51,212 nt of DNA, from NCBI GenBank assembly GCA_030154105.1, contig JASKKP010000013.1, forward strand, positions 1 to 51,212, in the 5' to 3' direction. Both the position numbers and the translations under genes were made by a program. Shown here piece by piece: positions 35,908 through 44,366 of this stretch (the first letter of the stretch is position 1; each line of letters begins with the position of its first letter). This DNA is from Bacillota bacterium (lineage in GTDB: Bacteria > Bacillota > DTU030 > DUMP01). The notes below the pieces were generated by a model. That model made no database searches. It had not been told where the DNA came from and was given only the letters and a program-made list of their open reading frames with translations.

Positions 35908-38484
35908 TCAGTTGGCTATCGGCGCCGCCCAGAGGCGCACGAGCAGAACGGCCGCCTGAGCGCGCGAAACCGGTAGGCGGGGAGCGAAAGTGTTGGCCCC
36001 GATGCCCTGGATAATCCCGGCCGCCTGCGCCCGGGCCACTCCGGCGCGCGCCCAAGGTGAGATTGCTTCCTTATCGGCAAAGGTCAGCTCCGGCGCCCCT
36101 TCCTGGGGCAGGGCGCGGGCCAGAATTACGGCTGCCTGCTCGCGGGTAAGCGGGGCGTCAGGGTAAAACCTATCGCCCACACCGGTGAAGAGCCCTGCAC
36201 CAACGCAGGCCGCCACGTCTTTCTCGTACCAGGCTCCGGACGGGATATCGCGGAAAGATATGCCCTCCGCCGGCTTGAGGTTCAGCGTGCGGGCCAGGAA
36301 CCGCGCAAATTCGGCGCGCGTTACCGGCCGCTCCGGTTCATAGAGGCCCACCAGGTTCCCGGTCACGACGCCTCTTAGGGCGAGGAGGGAGATGGAATCT
36401 TTAGCCCATTCCCAGCCTTCCTCAACATCCGGGAAGCTGGGCGGTAGCTCTACCCGTTTCAGCACGGCATAGTCGCTGAAGTGCGTCAGTTGGGCCAGGA
36501 TCTGCCCGTTGGCCCGATCCAGTACGGCCGGCACCGGCCGCCAAATTTGGCGCTCCCCGTCAAAGTACGCCAGCACCAAATCGGAAGCGCTCGTATCCTC
36601 GCTTACAATCAGCTTCAAGGCCAAAGTTACCGGCTCTTTAAAGCTTATGCCGTCCGGCCCCAAGCTATAAACATGGCTGAGAAGCTTGTGGGTGAGCGGG
36701 AGCGCGAGCTTGTCTCTCCCCTCATTCTCTTTTACGGTAATCGTTTCGTCTTTCTCCAGCGCGCCCGCCGGGATGGAGAGGGTCACCTCGCCCAGCTCAT
36801 CGCCTACCTTGGCCTCCCGGCCGGCGGCCACCTTTTGCGCCACATCTACCTTGTTCAGGCTCAACGCGTCGCGCCAGTAGCTGAGCTCTTCGTCGCTGAA
36901 AGCGGTTTTCTCGTCCCCGGGCACGTCGAGAACCGCCCCGCGCACGAGCTCGACGGGCGTAGCGGCCGTACGGGACCAGTTGGGGTCCGTGGCCACCTTG
37001 GCCAGCTCGGCCGCCGCCTGCTCTGCCGCCTTATCCCTGGCCGCTTGGACTTCTTCCGCCACTTCAGGCGGCTCAAGCTCGGTAACCGGTATGTCTTCCC
37101 GGAAGCCGCCCGTATCTAGGTAGCTTGAGGCATAGAACCATACGACTTCGTCCCCATCGTGCAGCTCGTAGGAGTCGGCCGGCACGGGCGGTACAAAACC
37201 GTTAACGGCGTATTTCCAGCCGGCCGTCCCCTCTTCGGCCAGGTCGGCGATTTTCCAGACATACTGGCCCCGCGTGCTGTAAGATAGTCCGCTTGCCTTT
37301 AAGGCGCCGAGCGGTGTAGCCGCATCGGCCGTAAGCTTAACCGTGCCGGAAAAGAAGACCTCGCCTCTACCGCGCACCTCCAGGCTTACGGAAATTTTTT
37401 CAGGGGCCGCCGGCGGAGCGGGTGGTACGTAAGGGGTGAGCTGCTGGAGGGCCAAGAGCCCATCGACAAGGGACTTACCCGCGTTCGCAAAACTGGTCGG
37501 GTCCTCATTCCATGCCAGGAGTCCTAAGATCGCTTCGGCTGTAGAGCAGGCCGAGGGGCTACCCCAAGACTCAATGGCACCGTCGCTTCCCTGCTGGCTG
37601 CGGATGTAACTCAGGGCGCGCTCTTTAGCCGCCGCGATCTTCGCCTTGAGACCAGCATCCTGGACCTCGGCGTTGAGGACGCTGAGGGCGCGCAGGACGG
37701 CCGCCGTGGTGTCAACGTCCGGTCCCCAGTCCGTACCCCAGCTCCCCTCTGGCGTGCCTGCCGCCGCTCCCGTCTCCTTCGCCAGGAACCAGCGCGTCAC
37801 TCGGGCCGCCAGGTCGGGCCCCAAGCTTTGCCCGGCCGCATGGAGGGCCAGTACGCTGTAGGCGGTGATGTTGGCATCTTGGGCGGACTCTACCTCGGCC
37901 AAGCCGAAGCGCACCGCCGGAAGGCTTGTCTCACCAATATAGACGTCTTCTGTCACCTGTCGGGCGGCAAGGGCCTGAGTTGCCGGCTGGCCGTTCTTGT
38001 CCGTGAGCGTGGCGAGGAACTCGCTGAGCTCGGGAGCGGACCCGTATACGGCCTGGGCTACAAGGAGCGAACGAGCTAGGTCGGTGGTCTTAACATTGGA
38101 GTCCCTGAAGTCTTTTCCACGGAGATTTTGCGCCAGGGCGGCGAGGTGTTTGGTGGCATCGCCGCCGGCCTTAGCGACGGCCAGAGCCGCCCAGTCCCCG
38201 GCAAAGGGGTCCGTCCATACCCCGTCGGTAGCCTGGGCCAGGAGGTAATTCCGGGCCGCATCGATACGGTAAACTAAGTCCGGAACGGTGACCTGGGCAT
38301 CAGCGAGCGCGGTCAGTGCATCCAGGGCGCGCGTCGTCGCGTAGATGCCCAAGCTCTGCCCGGGCGAATCCCAGAAGAAGCCCTTGTCCCCCTCTTGCGG
38401 AGCCGCTTGGGCCGGGAGCAGAACGGCAGGAGAAAAAGCCAATAGAAGCGCCACGATTAGCGCAAGCGCCAGTACGCGTCGCAC
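35908..38484 (-). CDS. transcobalamin/intrinsic-factor-like protein with SLH anchor
   Basis: An 858-residue exported protein. Residues 1-28 are a signal peptide. About 30-350 are alpha/alpha-toroid repeats (for example FLAKETGAAAGTPEGSWGTD at 233-252, IRSQQGSDGAIESW at 294-307). About 363-455 is a DUF4430 domain with GWKYAVNG (422-429) and LHDGDEVVWFYAS (441-453). About 560-670 is a ZU5-like beta domain (IPAGALEKDETI, DGISFKEPVTLALK). About 683-858 are three SLH repeats. Toroid plus DUF4430 is the exact domain order of animal transcobalamin and intrinsic factor. The GTG at 38484 has GAGGAG upstream. It is the first gene after the cobalamin riboswitch. Confidence 0.87.
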   Translation of the reverse strand: MRRVLALALIVALLLAFSPAVLLPAQAAPQEGDKGFFWDSPGQSLGIYATTRALDALTALADAQVTVPDLVYRIDAARNYLLAQATDGVWTDPFAGDWAALAVAKAGGDATKHLAALAQNLRGKDFRDSNVKTTDLARSLLVAQAVYGSAPELSEFLATLTDKNGQPATQALAARQVTEDVYIGETSLPAVRFGLAEVESAQDANITAYSVLALHAAGQSLGPDLAARVTRWFLAKETGAAAGTPEGSWGTDWGPDVDTTAAVLRALSVLNAEVQDAGLKAKIAAAKERALSYIRSQQGSDGAIESWGSPSACSTAEAILGLLAWNEDPTSFANAGKSLVDGLLALQQLTPYVPPAPPAAPEKISVSLEVRGRGEVFFSGTVKLTADAATPLGALKASGLSYSTRGQYVWKIADLAEEGTAGWKYAVNGFVPPVPADSYELHDGDEVVWFYASSYLDTGGFREDIPVTELEPPEVAEEVQAARDKAAEQAAAELAKVATDPNWSRTAATPVELVRGAVLDVPGDEKTAFSDEELSYWRDALSLNKVDVAQKVAAGREAKVGDELGEVTLSIPAGALEKDETITVKENEGRDKLALPLTHKLLSHVYSLGPDGISFKEPVTLALKLIVSEDTSASDLVLAYFDGERQIWRPVPAVLDRANGQILAQLTHFSDYAVLKRVELPPSFPDVEEGWEWAKDSISLLALRGVVTGNLVGLYEPERPVTRAEFARFLARTLNLKPAEGISFRDIPSGAWYEKDVAACVGAGLFTGVGDRFYPDAPLTREQAAVILARALPQEGAPELTFADKEAISPWARAGVARAQAAGIIQGIGANTFAPRLPVSRAQAAVLLVRLWAAPIAN

Positions 38485-38540
38485 GGTTTCTCATCTCCTC
38501 TCGGTAAGGCAGTCAGGAAACTCTTTGGTGGGTGTAAAAC

Positions 38541-38572
38541 GCTAAGCCCCACCTACTCACGTTGGTGGGGCT
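38541..38572 (-). terminator. probable riboswitch expression-platform terminator
   Basis: 9-bp perfect arms AGCCCCACC (38545-38553) and GGTGGGGCT (38564-38572), with TAGCGTTTTA after the stem on the minus strand. It lies between the cobalamin aptamer and the first gene. Confidence 0.65.
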
Positions 38573-38629
38573 GACCTCTCGGCGCACATATGCTCCACCT
38601 CCTTCATCCGCGTGAAGTAGGTCGCTACG

Positions 38630-38780
38630 CCTCGCCGGCAGGTCTCCTGGCTCGCGGCTCAACCTGCCCGCCTTCCCAGTTTCCCAGTGGCTTTTGGGCA
38701 GGCACAAATGCCGCTCACAGTGGCGGGACCGCACCGGATTTGCACCGGTTTCCCTATTAAGCAGTTTGCACCTGGCGAGG
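38630..38780 (-). promoter_or_regulatory. cobalamin riboswitch
   Basis: Minus-strand landmarks: CCTCGCCAGGTGC, TAGGGAAACCGGTGCAAATC, CGGTGCGGTCCCGCCACTGT, GAGCCAGGAGACCTGCC, and a closing GGCGAGG that pairs with the 5' CCTCGCC as P1. The B12-box (GAGCCAGGAGACCTGCC) is nearly perfect. It should switch off the downstream operon when cobalamin is plentiful. Confidence 0.96.
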
Positions 38781-38817
38781 TATTCAGTTTGGTCTGGAAG
38801 TTGTCTCTATCAGCAAC

Positions 38818-38846
38818 ATTATACCCGCCCGTGCGCCGCGTGTAAA
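38818..38846 (-). promoter_or_regulatory. sigma-A promoter of the cobalamin operon
   Basis: TTTACA (38846-38841), 17-nt spacer, TATAAT (38823-38818). The start site near 38811 precedes the aptamer by about 30 nt. Confidence 0.88.
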
Positions 38847-38917
38847 TCTAAGCCCGCCAAAAGGGCAAAAGTTTATCTATTCCGGGCGAATTGTTCCCCT
38901 TCTTTTGCGAGACATGG

Positions 38918-38958
38918 GTCCCCCTCCCATATTAGGTTGCGGGAAGGGACGTTTTTTT
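38918..38958 (+). terminator. plus-strand terminator upstream of the reductase gene
   Basis: GTCCC..TCCC (38918-38928) pairs with GGGAAGGGAC (38941-38950), followed by G and seven T residues. No plus-strand gene precedes it, so it looks like a leader attenuator of the 39093 gene or the end of a small RNA. Confidence 0.65.
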
Positions 38959-39092
38959 ATACGCCGCCGGGCCAGGCCAACTTCCGGGAGGCAAAAGGGT
39001 GCCTGGGGGTACATAAGGCGGCGCGCGCAGGAAAGACTAGAGAAAACTTGGATTTCTCCCCTCTAGGAGAGCGAACGGGAAGAAGGTAATCA

Positions 39093-40271
39093 ATGCAGCA
39101 CATCTGGGATTTGGTGGTGGTCGGCGCCGGGCCGGCCGGGAGCCAGGCGGCGCGCACGGCGGCGGCGCGCGGGCTGAGCGTACTTCTTCTCGATCAAGAA
39201 GAGTTCCCTCGCCCGAAGACGTGCGGAGGGCTGGTCTCCGCTAAAGCGTGCGCCGCCCTCGGCCTTACGCTCCCGGCGGCGCTCGGCGAGCGCCGCATCG
39301 AAGGTGTTCGTCTCGTCGGCCCGGACGGCGAGACGGCGCTCGCGCAGACGGCACCCTTCCTCGGTTGGACGGTGGACAGGGCCGCCTTGGATGCCTTCCT
39401 GGTGGAAGAGGCCGTACGTGCCGGGGCGGAGTTTAGACCGGGCGCGGCCTTCCTCAGCATAGAAAACGCCGCTTCCGGCCATATTAGCCTGCGTACGAGC
39501 CGTGGAAACCTCAGGGCGCGCGCCATTATCGGCGCAGACGGCAGCTCAAGCAGTGTGGCGCGGGCACTGGGACAGGGCCGGAGCTTACCTGCCTGGCGCA
39601 CCGCCCTGGCCTTAAGCGCAATGCTCTCCTTACCCGCACCGCGTGTGGAAGAAGTATTCAACGGCGGCCGCACCGTCAATCTCTACTGTCTGCCGCTTCC
39701 CTACGCCTTTGGCTGGGCCTTTCCCTACCGGGAGCGCGTTAATCTCGGCCTGGGCGCCTGGGCTGGGGCGGCCAAGGCCCTGCCCCAGCTCATGGCCGGC
39801 TTCGCCCGCCAGCTGCAGCTCTCCTGGGGAATCACCCCTCAAGCCGTCCACCCGCGCGGGGCCTACCTTCCCGCCGGTGGGCTGACCTTTCGTCCCGGCC
39901 GGAGCCAAGTGCTGTTGGTGGGAGATGCGGCCGGGCTGGTGGATCCCTTTTCCGGCGAAGGCATTTACTTCGCCCTCCGCAGCGGGCAACTCGCCGCCGA
40001 AACGCTGGTCGGATGCCTGGCCACAGCGGGAGCGCCTTTAACCTCTGCCGCCCGGCTTTATGCCGCCGCCTGCCGCCGCGAGCTCCTCGGCGAACTGAGG
40101 CTGGCCCTGGTCCTGGCCATCTTTACGGGGACAAAGAGGCACTTCTTCCGCAGCCTCAGCGCCCGCCCGGAAAGGCTGGAACTTATCGTTCAGATCATGA
40201 CCAACCCGCGCGCCTACCGGACCGCCCTCCTCCAGGCACGGCAGCCCGGGCCGCCGGCCAGGTCCGGGTAG
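39093..40271 (+). CDS. geranylgeranyl-reductase-family flavoprotein
   Basis: A 392-residue FAD-dependent oxidoreductase. It has the dinucleotide fold VVVGAGPAGSQAARTAA (residues 8-24), the family's FPRPKTCGGLVS segment (34-45), GADGSSSSVARAL, and the second FAD motif LLVGDAAGLVDPFSGEGIYFA (about 273-293). This family reduces isoprenoid double bonds in archaeal lipids, chlorophyll side chains and menaquinone tails. It lies 87 nt before a UbiA-type prenyltransferase gene in the same direction. Saturation of a quinone tail is thus a plausible role. AAGAAGG precedes the ATG. Confidence 0.87.
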   Translation: MQHIWDLVVVGAGPAGSQAARTAAARGLSVLLLDQEEFPRPKTCGGLVSAKACAALGLTLPAALGERRIEGVRLVGPDGETALAQTAPFLGWTVDRAALDAFLVEEAVRAGAEFRPGAAFLSIENAASGHISLRTSRGNLRARAIIGADGSSSSVARALGQGRSLPAWRTALALSAMLSLPAPRVEEVFNGGRTVNLYCLPLPYAFGWAFPYRERVNLGLGAWAGAAKALPQLMAGFARQLQLSWGITPQAVHPRGAYLPAGGLTFRPGRSQVLLVGDAAGLVDPFSGEGIYFALRSGQLAAETLVGCLATAGAPLTSAARLYAAACRRELLGELRLALVLAIFTGTKRHFFRSLSARPERLELIVQIMTNPRAYRTALLQARQPGPPARSG

Positions 40272-40358
40272 GTCCTTCTCCTTCGGCTTTTGGCCCGAGC
40301 ACGGTCCGGCCTGCCTCTCGGGTGCGCTACGCAAGGAAAGCGAAAGGAGAGCAAAGTT

Positions 40359-41279
40359 GTGAAGCGGATGTCCCCCTTCCTGGTGTACTTTCTCGCCGTG
40401 CGCGGGCCTTTTCTCTCCGCGTCCGCCATTCCGGTACTCGTCGGCACGGCCATGGCGCACGGCCAGGGTTACAGCCTGAATCCCCTCTTTTTCTGGCTCA
40501 ATCTCGCCGGCGTGGTGGCGCTCCATTTCGGCGCCAACGCCGCCAACGACTACTACGATTACCTGAGCGGGGCGGACCCCGCCCGCCCCGTGAAGCCCTT
40601 TAGCGGCGGCAGCCAGCTTCTGCAACGGGGGGTCCTCCGGCCCCGGCACTACGCTTATTTAATCTTCGGCCACCTCGGTCTGGCCGTCTTGATCGCCTTC
40701 TTTTTCGGTTATGCCCGCGGCCCTCTCGCCCTCGCTCTGGGGCTCGCCGGAGCGCTGGTCGCCTATTACTACACGGCACCCCCGGTAAAGTTGTCTTACC
40801 GGGGGCTGGGAGAATTTGCGGTAGGTCTCACCTTCGGGCCGCTGACCGCCCTCGGCTCGTTCCTGGTGCAAGGCGGCGCGCCCGGCCTTCTTCCCGCCCT
40901 GGCCAGCCTGCCGCTGGGGTTTCTTATCGCCAATGTACTTTATGTAAATCAATACTCCGACTACCTGGAAGACCGGGAGGCGGGCAAGCGCAACTTGGTG
41001 GTCATCCTGGGCCGGGAACGAGCCCTGCCGGGGGTGTACCTCCTGTTTGCGGCGGCTTACCTCAGCCTTGTGGCCGCCGTGGGAGCGGGCGCACTGCCGC
41101 CCACCGCTCTCGCAGCCTGCCTTACGGCGCCACTCGCCCGCCGGGCGGCGGAAAGCGTTCGCCTTGGCCTTAGAGAACCGGAACACCTTACCGCCGCCTC
41201 AGCCGCCACCATCGCCGTCCACGGCCTTACAGGCCTCCTCCTGGCCTTGGCCAGCCTTAAGGCCGGGCCGCGCTCCTGA
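40359..41279 (+). CDS. UbiA-family prenyltransferase (MenA-like)
   Basis: A 306-residue integral membrane prenyltransferase with about eight to nine helices. The first Asp-rich prenyl-diphosphate motif is NAANDYYDYLSGAD (about residues 64-77) and the second YSDYLEDREAGKRN (about 200-213). The family joins isoprenoid chains to aromatic rings; the sequence is nearest in style to 1,4-dihydroxy-2-naphthoate polyprenyltransferase, giving demethylmenaquinone. The start is GTG at 40359 with AAAGGAG 9 nt upstream. It ends 15 nt from a convergent broken transporter gene. Confidence 0.87.
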   Translation: MKRMSPFLVYFLAVRGPFLSASAIPVLVGTAMAHGQGYSLNPLFFWLNLAGVVALHFGANAANDYYDYLSGADPARPVKPFSGGSQLLQRGVLRPRHYAYLIFGHLGLAVLIAFFFGYARGPLALALGLAGALVAYYYTAPPVKLSYRGLGEFAVGLTFGPLTALGSFLVQGGAPGLLPALASLPLGFLIANVLYVNQYSDYLEDREAGKRNLVVILGRERALPGVYLLFAAAYLSLVAAVGAGALPPTALAACLTAPLARRAAESVRLGLREPEHLTAASAATIAVHGLTGLLLALASLKAGPRS

Positions 41280-41294
41280 TACAGCCGGCAGGGC

Positions 41295-42550
41295 TCACGT
41301 CAGCCTTCCTCTCACGCGCGTACCCGCTTCTAAACCCGCTTCCGCGCTTGCGCCGGCCGGCACGGGCAACAGAAGAAAGAGAAGTAGCGCCAGGCCCACG
41401 ATTGGGTAAAAGCTCGTAAGGGCCGTGGATAGGCCGTAGGTATCGGCCAGAAGGCCTGTGAGCGGGGTACACAGCCCTCCGAGGCCGAAGGCCAGGCCCA
41501 TCATCATACCGGCCGCCAGCCCAGCGTGCCGTGGCGCCAGTTCCTGGGCGATGACGATACTCACGGGCATCAGGGCGTGGAGCGCCGCACCCAGGACGGC
41601 AATCCCCGCCCAGGCCAGGGGGCCGCGCGCGCTCAGGCTGAGCCAGGCAGCGGCCAGGGAGACGAGCAGCGAGCCGACAACGACACTGCGCCTTCCCAGG
41701 TGATCGGCTAGGAAGCCGGCAAAAAAGGTCCCGACCGTGCCGGCGAGGAGGAAGGTGCTCATGAGCGGGCCGGTGACGGTGACGGGATAACCCTGCCGGA
41801 TAAAGTGATAGGGGAAGTAGGCGATGACGATGTACTGGGCCCAAGCTCTGAGCCACGTGACCACGTTGAGGAGGCCAAGGCGCCCCAGCGCGTCGGTCGG
41901 TCGGCTAAGACGGGCCGACCGCACTCTTTCCTCGGCACTGCCGGCTCCGGGTGCGGTAGTGCCCGCTCCAGCCAAAGGAAGCTCAGAGCGTAAAGCAGCC
42001 CGAAGGGAAGAAGGTAGGCCAGAGCGCGAAAGCCGAGCCTGGTAACTAGCGGCACCGCCACCACCGGCCCCAGCGCGAAGCCCAGGTTACCACCGGTGGA
42101 GTAAATGGAGATCGCCAGCCCCGGCTGGGAACCGGCGGCCCGGGTGGCCGTCACCGAACCGAGGGGATGAAGGAGCGAAGAGCCGAGTCCGGCCAAGGTA
42201 AAAAGCACGAGCAGCGTCGAGTAGGCCGGAAAGAAGCCAATGAGGCTTACCAGCACCGCCGTGTAGGCTAAACTGGCGGCCAGCACCCAGGGGCGGCCCC
42301 AGCGGTCGAGGGCCAACCCGGCCAGCGGCTGCAGAAAAGAAGCAGTAATGGATTGCGCCGAGAGGACGAGGCCCGTTTCGGCCAGGGAAAGCCCTTGCAC
42401 CTGGGCTATGTAGGGGAGAAGCGGCGGTATGATGTTCATGTGTAAGTCCAAGATGAAGTGAGCTCCGGTGGCCCAAAGTACCACCGGCCAGCGTAAAGGT
42501 AGAGGTGCAGGCGGATCGGCTACTCCTCCTGAAGAAGGCACAGATGGCAT
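41295..42550 (-). pseudogene. MFS transporter gene split by a frameshift
   Basis: The N-terminal half (from ATG 42550, frame open to about 41950) has FILDLHMNIIPPLLPYIAQ and the loop motif LALDRWGRPWVLA. The C-terminal half continues in another frame from about 41950 to 41295 with LNVVTWLRAWAQYIVIAYF and FLADHLGRRSVVVGSLL. Together they make one 12-helix MFS protein of about 415 residues. The change lies near 41935-41960 and needs a -1 shift, as if one base were lost. It may be a real mutation or an assembly error; no slippery site plus pseudoknot is seen. Confidence 0.85.
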
Positions 42551-42657
42551 GGTGCAAACCTCCTCGTAACGCTCTAGTAGGTTACGCCGGTTTTGCCGCC
42601 GGCGTACACCTCACAAGGCCCATTATATAACCTGGAAGCGATTCCTGACCAGTGGCC

Positions 42658-42687
42658 GCATGATGCTGCAGCCCTGTGCCCAGACTA
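42658..42687 (+). promoter_or_regulatory. candidate forespore (sigma-G/F) promoter of gerABC
   Basis: GCATG (42658-42662), 18-nt gap, CAGACTA (42681-42687), about 65 nt before the gerA start. It resembles the sigma-G pattern, as expected for ger operons, but the -10 is imperfect. Confidence 0.35.
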
Positions 42688-42752
42688 ATACGGGGTAGCC
42701 GGACAGCACCTTTGCCCCTTTTATGCGCTCCGGAAAGAGGTGAGGGATAATA

Positions 42753-44366
42753 GTGGAAGGCGAATTTAAGAAACCGGTGAAGCCGGTACCGCCGGCGGAG
42801 CTCAAGAACCGCCGGCAGGAAGCGCAGCGAGGGCAGGAGATGCGGCGTGAGCTCACCGGGAACCTGTCGGCCGACCTCAAACTGCTGCGCTCCCTGCTCC
42901 ACGACAGCGCCGATGTAGTGGTGCGCCAGGTCCGCCTCCCCGCCGAACGGGACATCGAGCTGGCCCTAATCTTCGTGGACGGCCTGGCCGACAAGCGCGT
43001 GGTAGACTTAGACGTTTTGCAGGGGCTTATGCACCTTTCCCGCATCCAGGGTTTCCTCGATCGTCTGAGCCGCCAAAATGCGCTGGAAGTCATTCAGGCC
43101 CACCTCCTCACCGTGGGCGAAATCAAGGTAATGGCCGAAGTGGACAGGATTATTCATTCGCTCCTCTCCGGCGACACCTTCCTTATGGTGGAAGGAGCCG
43201 CCCAGGGCCTTACCGTGAACACGCGCGGGTACAAAACCCGAGGCGTGCAGGAGCCCACCATCGAGGCCGTAGTACGCGGCCCGCGCGAGGGCTTTTCCGA
43301 GAGCTTGCGCATCAATACGTCGCTGCTGCGCCGGCGTATCAAGGACCCGGACCTAGTGGTGGAGATGCTCACCGTAGGCAACCGTACCCAGACGGATATT
43401 GCGCTGGTGTACATAAAGGACCTGGCCAACCCCAAAGTGGTCAAAGAGCTGAAAGAACGTATTGAAAAGCTTCGCGTAGACGGGATTTTAGAAAGCGGCT
43501 ATATCGAGCAGATGCTTCAGGACCGCTCTCTCACAGTGTTTCCGCAGATGCAGGGAACGGAGCGGCCGGACAAGGTGGCGGCTGGGATTCTGGAAGGGCG
43601 GGTGGCGGTGATTGTCGACGGCACGCCCTTCGTGCTGCTCGCCCCGGCGGTTTGGGCGCAGTTCTTCCAATCCCCCGACGACTACTACGAACGCGCGCAC
43701 ATCGCCACTTTTATCCGCTTTATACGCCTCACCGCCATGGCCTCTTCCCTGCTCCTCCCTTCAACCTACATCGCCCTCGCCTCCTTTCACCCGGAGATGC
43801 TTCCTACTTCTCTGGCTCTGGCCATGGCAGCGGCGCGCACAGGAGTCCCAATTTCGCTCCTTTTGGAAACGCTGCTTATGGAAATTGCCGTAGAAGTGGT
43901 GCGCGAAGCCAGTGTGCGGCTCCCTGGCCCGATCGGCCCCACTGTGGGCATCGTCGGCGGTCTCATCCTGGGCGAAGCCTCAGTGCGGGCAGGAATTGTC
44001 AGCCCCCTTACGGTGATTATCGTAGCCATTACCGCCATCGGCTCCTTTGCCACACCCAGCTACAGCTCGGCTATCGCCCTGCGCCTGCTGCGCTTCCCGT
44101 TCATGTTTCTGGCCGCCACCTTCGGCCTCATTGGCATCGCCGCCGGACTGGTACTTCTCACCATCCACGTAGCTTCCTTGGAGTCATTGGGCGTGCCGTA
44201 CTTGGCCCCGTACGCGCCCTATCACGCGGAATCGCAGGGTGACGCAGTGCTGCGCCGCAGTTGGCCCTACCTCAAGGAACGCCCCGCTTTCCTTAAGCCG
44301 CAGGATGTCGAGCGTCTGCCCGACGATGCGGCCAAGGAGGACAGCAGCGATGAGCAAGAAAAATAG
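42753..44366 (+). CDS. gerA: spore germination receptor subunit GerA-type
   Basis: A 537-residue A subunit of a spore germinant receptor in the inner spore membrane. A long soluble N-domain (about 1-290, with DRIIHSLLSGDTFLMVEG and EPTIEAVVRGPREGFSESLR) precedes about five membrane helices (about 300-500, with LPGPIGPTVGIVGGLILGEA). The GTG at 42753 has AGGTGAGGG upstream. It is first of a tight gerABC operon and overlaps gerB by 17 nt. The germinant is unknown. Confidence 0.95.
   Translation: MEGEFKKPVKPVPPAELKNRRQEAQRGQEMRRELTGNLSADLKLLRSLLHDSADVVVRQVRLPAERDIELALIFVDGLADKRVVDLDVLQGLMHLSRIQGFLDRLSRQNALEVIQAHLLTVGEIKVMAEVDRIIHSLLSGDTFLMVEGAAQGLTVNTRGYKTRGVQEPTIEAVVRGPREGFSESLRINTSLLRRRIKDPDLVVEMLTVGNRTQTDIALVYIKDLANPKVVKELKERIEKLRVDGILESGYIEQMLQDRSLTVFPQMQGTERPDKVAAGILEGRVAVIVDGTPFVLLAPAVWAQFFQSPDDYYERAHIATFIRFIRLTAMASSLLLPSTYIALASFHPEMLPTSLALAMAAARTGVPISLLLETLLMEIAVEVVREASVRLPGPIGPTVGIVGGLILGEASVRAGIVSPLTVIIVAITAIGSFATPSYSSAIALRLLRFPFMFLAATFGLIGIAAGLVLLTIHVASLESLGVPYLAPYAPYHAESQGDAVLRRSWPYLKERPAFLKPQDVERLPDDAAKEDSSDEQEK

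Noticed and set aside
41930-41965. Programmed -1 frameshifting in the MFS gene
   Set aside because: No typical slippery heptamer with a following pseudoknot could be made out; a mutation or error is simpler.
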